Positions 9,553-18,597 of a DNA stretch of 64,000 nucleotides are shown in pieces. The notes under the pieces are model-generated. The model made no database searches. It saw only the letters and a program-made list of their open reading frames with translations, and was not told where the DNA came from. The stretch comes from Saccharomycopsis fibuligera x Saccharomycopsis cf. fibuligera (Eukaryota > Ascomycota > Saccharomycetes > Ascoideales > Saccharomycopsidaceae): assembly GCA_001936135.1 (NCBI GenBank), contig CP012817.1:186001-250000 (forward strand), read 5' to 3'. How positions within the stretch are numbered: position 1 is the first letter of the stretch; each line of letters opens with the position of its first letter. The position numbers and the translations under genes are program-made.

Positions 9553-10779
9553 TCACTCTATTGGATTGATATGTTGTTTCACAAACGCATGCAAAATTTT
9601 CCAATATTCAGGTTGATTGCAAGTATTGTTATGGTATCCTTCTTTGAATTTTTCAAAAATTTTAGTACTTGCTCTGGACAAGCTGTAAAGTTTTGCCATA
9701 TGCGAAGGAGGAACAATTTCATCTTTTAACCCATTTAAAAATAGTACTGGAATATCTGGACTCACATTAATAATTTCATTTTCACTTGGCCAAAGTTGAT
9801 TACAAAAAATGGCAAAACTTTTGAGAATTGGAAAAATGTAAGGTATCACTTTTCTAATGCTCAAAAACGTATTTTCCAAGATCATTCCTGATATTTTCGG
9901 GATATGCAGAGAACCACTGCCCGATTCTTTTATTTTGGTAGCGGTAGCAACATCGCTAATGTTTTCATTATCTTCCTCTTCTTCCTCCTCTGCTTTTTTA
10001 TTTTGGTTAAATGCCTTTTGTGCTCTTTGTTTTACTGTATAGTCCGCTTCAGCAAGCGCACTTGATACCAGAGGAACATTTTGATCTTTGACTCTTGCCT
10101 CAAGCTCTTTGTTATCAAGGGAATTGGTATTAGAAGTGCTTTCCCAATATTGACTGCTAATGGAAGCCATATAAATTGCCACTGCCCCACCAAGAGATCT
10201 TCCATACAAAATGATGGAAGAATTGGAGTATTGTTCGTCGTCAGCTAAGTAATTCAAGACTGCCTTAGCGTCTGTTTTTAAACCAATTTCAGAAGCTTTC
10301 CCCGTGGACCTGCCATAACCTCTATAACTGTATACAAACACATTGTATCCATAATATTTATAAAATATCTCCACGATTGGTAAATAATGAGCAATATTGC
10401 CTGCATTTGGACCCAATATTACCACTGTTTTATTTGTGTAATCAGACGCAGTTGGATCATGTTTTAATGCAAAGGCATCCAAAGTTTCACCATCAGGAGT
10501 TTTGATCTTGATGGCTTCATATGGCATACCATAACTGTCAGGAGTGTCATAATAAGTCCTTCCTTCATTCAAGCTAGACGGATAAACTAAAAAGTTCTGG
10601 CATTTGTATAAGGCAACCAAGCCAATGGTTGCCACAGATAACGAGACACCAATAAATATTTTCGAGTATTTGATAATGCGGCTTGTGAGACTGGATCTTA
10701 AAAATACTGCTGCTGAGGATGATGCGGATGTGGACTCAGCAGAAACTAAGGAGTCAGATAGAAGGTGCCGATTGCTCAT
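9553..10779 (-). CDS. Membrane-anchored alpha/beta hydrolase, Bem46/YNL320W family
   Basis: The 408-residue protein has an N-terminal Ser-rich segment, one hydrophobic helix at about 41-58, then an alpha/beta hydrolase fold. Visible parts: oxyanion-side block VVILGPNAGNIAHY, YSYRGYGRSTG, nucleophile elbow GRSLGG with Ser near 195, acid in LNGLKDEIVPP, and a histidine near the end (KEGYHNN). This matches the Bem46/ABHD13 family (S. cerevisiae YNL320W, 284 residues). The extra length is mostly an insertion of about 75 residues after the nucleophile, rich in Glu (EEEEEED) and unlike the rest. The biochemical substrate of the family is not established. It is divergent from tRNA-Arg and convergent with the SET gene, whose 3' end lies 215 bp away. 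Confidence 0.88.
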   Translation of the reverse strand: MSNRHLLSDSLVSAESTSASSSAAVFLRSSLTSRIIKYSKIFIGVSLSVATIGLVALYKCQNFLVYPSSLNEGRTYYDTPDSYGMPYEAIKIKTPDGETLDAFALKHDPTASDYTNKTVVILGPNAGNIAHYLPIVEIFYKYYGYNVFVYSYRGYGRSTGKASEIGLKTDAKAVLNYLADDEQYSNSSIILYGRSLGGAVAIYMASISSQYWESTSNTNSLDNKELEARVKDQNVPLVSSALAEADYTVKQRAQKAFNQNKKAEEEEEEDNENISDVATATKIKESGSGSLHIPKISGMILENTFLSIRKVIPYIFPILKSFAIFCNQLWPSENEIINVSPDIPVLFLNGLKDEIVPPSHMAKLYSLSRASTKIFEKFKEGYHNNTCNQPEYWKILHAFVKQHINPIE

Positions 10780-10977
10780 AATATCATTGGGTGGATAATT
10801 TCTGGTAAAGATGTATTTTAAAAAGATGGGTTACGATAAATTGGCACCTTCTAGCAATTAGCAACGTAAACTAGTTAATAATTGGGATGTCACTCTTATC
10901 GAGAAAGAAAAATAAATAAAAGCATTACAAAAGAAAAACACTCTTGCAGAGCATAAGAGTGGTTATGCTAAAAAATA

Positions 10978-11061
10978 CTTCCCCACCAGGATTCGAACCT
11001 GGAATCCCTCGATTCCTAACAAAGCCGTAGTCGAGTGCCTTAACCATTGGGCCATGAGGAA
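10978..11061 (-). tRNA. tRNA-Arg(ACG), with an 11-nt intron
   Basis: On the minus strand: acceptor TTCCTCA/TGGGGAA, D-arm GGCCCAATGGTTAAGGC, anticodon stem CTCGA/TCGAG, T-arm CCAGG-TTCGAAT-CCTGG, discriminator G. The loop is C-T-ACG-G followed by an 11-nt insert (11014-11024) before A38, the normal tRNA intron position. The exons match yeast tRNA-Arg(ACG), which is not split in S. cerevisiae. An ATTTTTT terminator follows the 3' end. Confidence 0.92.
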
Positions 11062-11116
11062 TGAAGTATATTAGCCTAAGTAATATATAATTTATAAGTT
11101 GATAATAATAAATCCA

Positions 11117-11325
11117 TCATGCGTGTGAAAAAAAAGGTTCTTATCTGTCTGCGTTTACAATATGACGAACATTGAGTTCTAAAACTCAAGAGATACAGCC
11201 ACGTAAAGATCTTATTTAGTGGCGAGCAATGTGTTCTGAAACAACAAGTTATAGAATACATATTCACTACTATTTATAGCTCAACGCTAATATGTGTTTT
11301 ATTCAATCTGATATGTTTTGAACTT
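11117..11325 (+). repeat. Degenerate dispersed repeat, LTR-like relic (copy A)
   Basis: Aligns in the same order and spacing with 32886-33085. Shared blocks: GGCGTGTGAAA/GCGTGTGAAA, CGTTT followed by GAACATTGAGTTCTA, a GAAACA block, TACTACTAAT/CACTACTATT, and ATTCAATCTGAT/ATTCAGTCTGAT. GAACATTGAGTTCTA and the last block are about 137 bp apart in both copies. It lies just upstream of tRNA-Arg, suggesting an old Pol III-targeting retroelement LTR. Ends are not defined. Confidence 0.55.
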
Positions 11326-11398
11326 CTAATTGTAACAACTTATAACGATAAATGTGTACTGTTGACTTCTCATTTATTCCACCAATTTTTATATACAC

Positions 11399-11441
<43 letters not shown>

Positions 11442-11479
11442 ATAATGCTGAAATTTACACAAAACACTCTTGGCGACAG

Positions 11480-11545
11480 AGTTCGCACCATTATGTATTG
11501 CTGATATCTCAGGGTTCACAGTTATTGGATGTAAAAACCAATGTT
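11480..11545 (-). repeat. Short dispersed repeat shared with 33145-33200
   Basis: Read on the minus strand, this stretch contains TTTTTACATCCAATAACTG then TGAACCCTGAGATATCAG. The plus strand at about 33153-33190 has CTTTTACATACAAAATA then TGAACCCTGAGATGTCAG. The similarity is too long for chance in AT-rich DNA. It is probably a fragment of an old transposable element; the family is unknown. Confidence 0.5.
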
Positions 11546-12904
11546 TATTTTTTTTTACAAACTGTAAGCTTCAGGGTTGAGGGACCTAATTTAGACGTTA
11601 GAAAGCTTCTGTATATATTTAAAAAAATCAGTTTTGTGAATTCTTAAGATTTACTGACAGGAGAATAAGTAATAAGAATAGAGAATAAATAAGACAAATA
11701 TTCTGTAATATAAGCATAGAAATCATTCTCTCTCCATTATGTCCTTTTTAATGGACTATGGTTGTAACTACCCTTTTGGAAAGCATTGTTTGTTGAACTA
11801 CTTCGACACTCCCTGAGACTGACTATTTAACCAGAAGTGATCGCTGTTTCTCTAGATAGTCGTACTTACTTAATACATTATCACTTGATCCATCCATCAA
11901 TCATACTACAGACATCACTATATTAACTTAAGTACTTGCTTTAATATGAAAGATTACATATTGGCCTAATTTGATTTCTGGGCAAATTTTGAGAAAAAAA
12001 AAGTTTATTCTCAAAGAAGCTGTTAACTTTAACGGGAAGGTAGTGCCCAAGTGCACGAGAAAAGTCTCAGTCTTCCTTAAAGTGATACAAGAGAAAGAAT
12101 CAGTTTGTAGATCACTTGGTTGGCGAAAACACCAAATTTTCGTTTGTTTAAGTTTTTCATATAGAATCGCATGTTGTAATTGTAACTGCCTTACAATTCA
12201 ATAAAACCGAATAGTGAGATCTATAATATTACTGAGCTGGAATGTGTATTAAAGTTGAGTGCAAAATAAGCAGCTTTTAATTGGTAATTAACGAAAATGG
12301 AACATAATAGAAAATCTTATAAATTGGAAAAACGCGGCAAGTACCGAGAAAAGATGAAGGGAAAATTAATCTGATATTAGACTAGTTTATAAAGTAGCTC
12401 ATTCTATAGTGAGCAATATTGTTTTACTATTAGGTAAGCTGATAATTTTGTTAGCATTGCTTAATGATGTTCTCCTCGCATATGAACAGCTAGTATAGTC
12501 ATGGTGCTCCTATATATGCACTTCGGTCGTGATTTTTTTTTTTACTTTTTATCCTACTACGAAACAAAACTAAGTACTAATTATCATAAACAGTATTTTC
12601 TTCTATTCTCATAAGAGTTTATTTGGCCAAAATATTATAAAAACAGCAGGCATTAACAAAAGTTTTTAATCTTTATTTTTCATTCAATCAAAAGCTCAAT
12701 ATGGAAAATGTTTAAACAGGGATGAGTGCAATTAGGCCTGGGATTAAACGCACATCAGTATTGCTCAATAAAAAAATGTGCGAGAATACAAGTCAAAATA
12801 ACAAGGAGAAAAAAGTAATAGATAAATATTAGGGACAATGTCAGAATGTTTCTAAAAAATAAAGTATATGGGAAGTTATTAATATAGTATGAGAAAACGA
12901 AATC

Positions 12905-12943
<39 letters not shown>
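12905..12943. repeat. (AGT)13 microsatellite
   Basis: Thirteen perfect AGT units in a non-coding stretch. They create artificial Tyr-, Leu- or Thr-rich frames on the minus strand. Confidence 0.95.
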
Positions 12944-12944
<1 letters not shown>

Positions 12945-13306
12945 ATGTGAGAAATGGGTATTAGAGGTGATAGTAATAAAGGATATGTACCAAGGAAACA
13001 AAAAAAGAAGCAAGAAAAATAAAGAATTAAAGGATGAATAAATTGAAAGAAAGTAGAAAACAAACAGACAAAAAAGGTTTGAAGATATCATTATTGGTAT
13101 AATATAGTATAATATAGTAGATGATCCTGGGAACAGGAAATGTTCTAGGGGTATAGTAAATTAAATAATACAAAGCCTTTTTCCTAATAGAAGAAATAAA
13201 CACTCTAGTACCGGTGACAAACAAAAAAAGCGAAATACTATTTGCCATTTGCCATGATCATGCTACTTGTCTTTCTTCCTAATCAATAAAATGACCTTCA
13301 GCGAAA

Positions 13307-13675
13307 TCAGTACCCGAAAAAATTGCGCAAGTAGTTTTCCGAGGAAAACTCAATATAATATTCTCTAGTAGGATTATACTGATACGCATTATACTTGAAA
13401 ATTCTGGCATGAGGTCTGTTGCAAGTCTTGAGAAATTTGCGATACAATAGCTCACAACCGTCATTTTTATGACAGGTCAATATATGGTTAGAACATTCTG
13501 AAACTGTATGGAAGCGGAACAGGCACGATGAATGGGGGCAAGAGATAGGATCATGATGATTTTGCTGCAAATGGATTCGCAATGCTTCTTCATTAGTAGA
13601 TTTAAAAATACAATCGGGGCAAACGAAATGGAAAAGCCTGAGTCTTTCCATGTGCTTTCCTCTTAGCTGGCCCAT
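13307..13675 (-). CDS. Small protein with two C2H2 zinc fingers
   Basis: The 122-residue protein starts at the ATG opening MGQLRGKH. Finger 1 is C-x2-C-x12-H-x4-H (CPDC...HLQQNH) and finger 2 is C-x4-C-x12-H-x4-H (CPHSSC...HILTCH), one after the other, followed by a conserved-looking tail ending NYLRNFFGY. The exact spacing of both fingers argues for a real gene despite its size. I do not recognise an orthologue; nucleic-acid binding is an inference from the fingers. It is divergent from SAC6 across 1.7 kb. Confidence 0.7.
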   Translation of the reverse strand: MGQLRGKHMERLRLFHFVCPDCIFKSTNEEALRIHLQQNHHDPISCPHSSCLFRFHTVSECSNHILTCHKNDGCELLYRKFLKTCNRPHARIFKYNAYQYNPTREYYIEFSSENYLRNFFGY

Positions 13676-15385
13676 GTTGAAGATCCGCTTTTATATTTCG
13701 ATTCTTTGGTAATGGTGTCGGTTTACTGTCTGGTGCGATGAACTTTTTGGCAAAACGGTATACTATAGGGAATGTGTGGGGGCATATAATACAGGTGACG
13801 GTTATGTGTGCATACACATAGGCTCGACTTATTTTTGGGGGAACAAGCGCTAAGTTTGAGATTGTTATGGTTGAGTGAAAAACGAATGACCAAGACAAGA
13901 AGCTATTGTGTGACTTCGGCAGCGAAGGAGCGAATGAATGAGTGTATGAGTGAATAAAAGATTGGGTGTCCAAAACGGAGTGTCTGAACAGCAAAATAGC
14001 ATTCAAACCACCGGCAATAGATTTAGGGGGATGCTTCTAGAAAAAAGCAAGTGGCTCGTAGTAGCAAGCGAGTATGGGCGGTGTTGTGGAAGTGTCTCAA
14101 CAAGGAAGAATGGTTTTATCAAACAAGTTCAAAATATTTGGCCATTAGATCAGCGTAAAGATGAGCTAATATACATTTGCGGTGATCAGCGTGGTGGTGA
14201 GTGTGCAATTCTTTATTTTTTACTTTTTACTTTTTACTTTTTATTTTCTATTTTTTTCCGATCGAGTCGATTAATTAGGCGAGATTTAAATTAATAACAG
14301 TCTGGTGGACGCGCGTGCCAGGGCCCAACAGGAAACACCAAGCGACCGCCGGGAACAGAGTACAATAGAGCGACTGCCCTGAAGCAGACAGAAAGCGCCC
14401 CCAGGCTAGCGGCGGCCACAGAGATAGCTGGCTGATGCCAAACAAGATTAAAAGGGCAAAGGCCAAACGCGAGCTAGTCATGTTGATAGGCTTATGTCAG
14501 CGCACTTGTTAATCATTTACTGTCAATTGTTAATCATAGTGTCAGCATGAGAAAATTGGGTTTTTCCCAACGGTTTTTTCCTCATGAGTGCGCTCGCCAC
14601 ATCCGGAACTTCTCGCCGAGCCTACAATGCATATGAACATACATGTACGACGCTGTGCATATGTGTGCAGCAAGGTTCTGTGGCGCCCTATGATGCGTTA
14701 CTCAACACCTTCCTGCGCATTTACGCGTCTATGCCACTTACCATGCCGCATCCACGTCACGCGACTTCTCACGTGACTTGGGCGTGACCGGCATTGCTAC
14801 AGCCGCTGCCAGGCAGTTCCTGACATGCATATACAGAGAGTGCAAAGTTTCACTCAGAGCCAGGCAACATTGAAGTGTGCCAAGGTGCCGCAGTAAATTG
14901 GGGTTTTCAAATGCCATCAGCCAGGGGCTGGCGCAGCGTAGCCCACGATAATAATACTCAAGAGCGCTCTTTTTTGTACGGCATCTGCAAACAGAGCCGG
15001 CCCTTTTTCCCCAAGCGTCGGCAGTGCTGCTTCTGGGCCTTCGCCGGTGTTTTGTTTGCGCCGGTTAGATGGAACGTGACTCCGTGTAGAAAACGGGCCA
15101 CTATCCGAGGGCACTGCGTGGGCCAAGCAGCAGCTCAGTAGGCGTGAGAGTGGCTGAAGTGCAGCCACGGGCGGGACTGAGCGGCGGGTGACACTTGCGG
15201 TTTCGTAATAGGAGGGCGCGCGATCGATCGATCGATGGCGTCTAGCTGACATGTAATTTTGATGTGTTGAGTGGATACCAATAGCTGCTTTTTGAGCCGG
15301 CCAGCAAAAACTTGGGAACAATCAGCGCTTGCTAGCACACAACGCCATTGAGCACACAGCGCCATTGAGCACACACAAAGACACC
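13676..15385. other. Divergent promoter region, GC-rich in its second half
   Basis: Lies between the zinc-finger gene (minus) and SAC6 (plus). From about 14290 to 15370 the base composition is clearly more GC-rich than the surroundings, with many short overlapping frames and none convincing. It holds a 41-bp imperfect inverted repeat (14546-14586), a GATCGATC run near 15224-15237 and a duplicated GAGCACACA(A/G)(A/C)GCCATT segment near 15332-15365. Confidence 0.55.
14546..14586. repeat. Imperfect inverted repeat (hairpin)
   Basis: Outer arms CATGAG (14546-14551) and CTCATG (14581-14586) enclose a perfect inner stem TTGGG/CCCAA around five T. GAAAA and TTTTC also pair between them, leaving one small asymmetry. 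It could be a protein-binding palindrome or a cruciform; it is not near a gene 3' end. Confidence 0.6.
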
Positions 15386-17481
15386 ATGAATATTGTTAAG
15401 CTACAGGTATGCGATATTGGTTTTTTCCGTTGAATAGCACTGTCTCGTTTTCCTCAGATTTCGTGCCAACTAACCCGCTTTTTTATAGAAAAAATACCCA
15501 ATTCTCGGACAGCAAGACTTGTTTGATGTCATCGAAAAGTTTAGGTAAGTACTCGGTTTGTGCAGTGGGTTTCTTTGCTGTACCGCGTATACCGCCAAGA
15601 GGCAGTAGTACTAACATTGTCTAAAGACAAATCGATGTCGACGACCAGGGCTGGATCGATAAGCAAAAAGTCATTGAAGAGGTCTCCAAAGCCGGCACGG
15701 ATACTTATGATAATGTCCGTCAAACTCTCAAACAGGTTGAAGTTGATGCGTCTGACCATGTGGAGCTCGACGACTTTGTCGAGCTCCACGCAAAGTTAAA
15801 GGAGAGCAAGACCGGTGGCCCAGCTCCAGGTGGCGCTGGCGCAGGTTCCGGAAGCGCTTCTCTTGGAGCAACCCCCTCAAAAGTTGGCGGCTTAGTCCAT
15901 AAGGGCAAAGGGGCCAATGCCAAAATCATTGTTTCTAGCCGTTCTGGCACTCAACACACAATTAATGAAGAAGAAAGAACCGAATTCACCAAACACATCA
16001 ACAGTGTCTTGACCGGCGATCCAGATGTTGGCCAAAGGTTGCCTTTTCCAACTGATACTTTCCAAATTTTCGATGAATGTAGAGATGGTTTAGTATTGTC
16101 CAAGTTAATTAACGACTCTGTCCCAGACACCATTGATACCAGAGTCTTGAATAAGCCAAAACCAAACAAGCAATTGAATAAGTTTACCATGACCGAAAAC
16201 GCAAACATCGTCATTAATTCTGCCAAGGCTATTGGCTGTGTTGTGGTCAATGTTCACTCTGAGGACATCATTGACGGTACTGAACATTTGATCCTTGGTT
16301 TGATTTGGCAAATCATCAGAAGAGGCCTCTTAAGTAAAATTGACATTAAGTACCACCCAGAACTTTACAGACTTCTTGAAGACGGCGAAGAATTGGAGCA
16401 GTTCTTGAGATTGTCGCCAGAAAAAATCTTGATCAGATGGTTCAATTACCACTTGAAACAAGCTGGCTGGCATAGAACCGTCAGCAACTTCAGTAAAGAT
16501 GTTGCTGACGGTGAAAACTATACTGTTTTGTTAAACCAATTGGATTCTTCATTGTGCTCTTTGGCCCCATTACAAACCAGTGATTTGCATACTAGAGCAG
16601 AACAGGTTTTGGAAAATGCTGAAAAATTAAATGCTAGAAAATATTTAACCGCTACTGCCTTGGTTGCTGGTAATCCTAAATTGAATTTAGCCTTTGTTGC
16701 CCATTTGTTCAACACCCATCCTGGCCTTGATCCAGTTGAAGAAGAAGAAAAACCAGATATTGAAGAATTTGATGCTGAAGGTGAACGTGAAGCTAGAGTT
16801 TTCACCTTATGGTTAAATTCCTTGGAAGTTAGTGTTCCGGTGGTCAATTTATTTGAAGATTTGGTTGACGGTACTATCTTGTTGGAAGCTTTCCAAAAAG
16901 TCTTACCAGGATCAGTTAATGAAAAATATATCAACAAGAGGCCAGCCAATGGTAAAGAATTGATGAGATTTAAAGCATTGGAGAACAACAATTATGCAGT
17001 GGAAGTCGGTAAGGCTAACCATTTTTCTTTAGTTGGAATTGAAGGGTCAGATATCGTGGACAGAAACAAGTTGTTAACTTTAGGCTTAGTTTGGCAGTTG
17101 ATGAGAAGAAACGTTATTCAAACATTAAGTCAATTAGCCAAAAATGGTCAAGAATTGTCCGATGCCGATATTTTGAAATGGGCTAATGAAACCGTACGCA
17201 AAGGTGGTAAAACCAATCATATTAGATCATTCAATGATTCTTCATTGTCTACTGGTATTTGGTTATTAGATGTCTTGCATGGATTGAAACCAGGTTACGT
17301 TGATTACGATTTGGTGACTCCAGGTAACACTGAGGAAGAAAAATATGCAAATGCAAGATTAGCTATTTCTATTGCTAGAAAATTGGGTGCTTTGATTTGG
17401 TTGGTGCCTGAAGATATTAATGAGGTCCGCTCCAGACTTATTTTGACTTTTGTTGGTTCTTTAATGTCCCTTAATGTCTAA
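15386..17481 (+). CDS. SAC6: Fimbrin (actin-bundling protein), three exons
   Basis: Cross-links actin filaments in patches and cables. The coding exons are 15386-15406, 15489-15544 and 15627-17481, giving 643 residues against 642 in S. cerevisiae. Exon 1 encodes only MNIVKLQ, identical to the yeast N-terminus; exon 2 continues KKYPILGQQDLFDVIEKF; exon 3 resumes with Arg (split codon) then QIDVDDQGWIDKQK. The N-terminal EF-hand-like region is followed by four calponin-homology domains, with motifs such as LPFPTDTFQIFDECRDGLVL, GLIWQIIRRGLLSKID and FDAEGEREARVFTLWLNSL. A reading that starts at the ATG at 15760 would lose the EF-hand region. Intron 1 is phase 0 and intron 2 phase 2. Identification is certain from near-identity along the length. 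Confidence 0.96.
15407..15488 (+). other. SAC6 intron 1 (82 nt)
   Basis: Donor GTATGC, branch site AACTAAC at 15468-15474, acceptor TTTTATAG. It follows a 21-nt first coding exon, phase 0. Confidence 0.9.
15545..15626 (+). other. SAC6 intron 2 (82 nt)
   Basis: Donor GTAAGT, perfect branch site TACTAAC at 15609-15615, acceptor CTAAAG 11 nt later, phase 2 (splits an Arg codon). Removing it restores the conserved EKFRQIDVDD junction. Confidence 0.9.
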
Positions 17482-17542
17482 CTGAACTTAACTACATATC
17501 TTTTACTACATTACTTCATTTTTAGCTTATTACTTAGCGTTC

Positions 17543-17602
<60 letters not shown>

Positions 17603-18597
17603 TTTATTTTATTTTATTTATTTTATTTATTATCTACATTATATTTAGTTGAATTATAGGATGTATTATTACCACAAAACACAACTTAATAAAAACTCTT
17701 AGCCGTCTATCCTCATATCGAGAATTCAACAAAAAGATAGCTTTCCCAGTAGAAATACACTTGGTAAGTATATATGCAAATACATTTATAAGAGTATGCG
17801 TACGCACTCTTGCAGCAAAATATGTCGCGAAATTCTACTAAGGGGAATACAGAGATCCATATTTTGCGTCTCACAGAAAATAGATTACTACAAGAAATTC
17901 CGTTTACGCAAGTAAAATAAACGCAAAAATAAATACGAGAACAAGTACATACGTAGGCACAAATACAGCTCCAACACAACGATCGAATTATTAAAATTTT
18001 ATAGGAAAAACCGTAAGCTATTATAACAAGCTTTTGATGCCCATACGTAAAATGGTCGCTGCTTATGCCCATGCATGCTCATGATGAAATGGACTGAAAG
18101 TGGTGTTAGATAATTCAGAATTTCCTGGTAGTTTGATGAGTAGCATCTCAGGTACTTTGGTATCATACATCTATATGCATGATGAGGCAGAAATGATGTT
18201 AGTTTTCGGGGAAACTGAAAAGTCTATTATAAAGGTAGCAAATTAGTTGATAAAAGCTCCAGCTTACACCCCAATATTATAGCTTATCAGATAAATGGTA
18301 TTGTGATTCATAAAATGATAAATAAATGAAATGAAATAAGAGAAGGTAGGTATAATTAAGTATCTAAAAAATCAATGTTTTTTCGGAAAGTTCTGAACCG
18401 AAATAAAAAAAAAAAAAAAAATCTAAAAAAAGGTATATAAACAATAGATTAGTAAATGAGAAGAAACAGCAAATTTATAAAAAATCGAAAAAAAGAGTAC
18501 ATAAACACAAAGAAGTAAATGTTTCAAACAACAGTAAAATTAATAAACACAAAAATGAAAATCGAAGTTTCAAAGTTGAACTTATAAACGGTACGAA
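17482..18597. other. Intergenic between convergent SAC6 and SRC1
   Basis: Contains a 54-base T run (17547-17600) just past the SAC6 stop, followed by (ATTTT)n repeats, and a 17-base A run near 18404. No convincing gene; a 119-codon frame at 17713-18072 is Cys/Tyr-rich low complexity. Confidence 0.6.

Larger units (their letters stand above)
11062..13306. other. Gene-poor region with relic repeats
   Basis: About 2.2 kb with no convincing gene. It holds two relic repeats (11117-11325 and 11480-11545), a 37-base A run (11404-11440) and a (AGT)13 array (12905-12943). Frames of 60-100 codons (for example 11971-12204 and 12755-13063) are low complexity and match no family I recognise. Confidence 0.6.

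Noticed and set aside
11640-11960. Possible further LTR similar to the nested 394-bp element
   Set aside because: Only short, scattered similarity (CTCTAG, TTACT blocks) and no TG...CA termini with a duplication.
13602-14006. A 134-codon minus-strand frame overlapping the small zinc-finger gene
   Set aside because: No recognisable domain, and it overlaps the better supported C2H2 gene in another frame.
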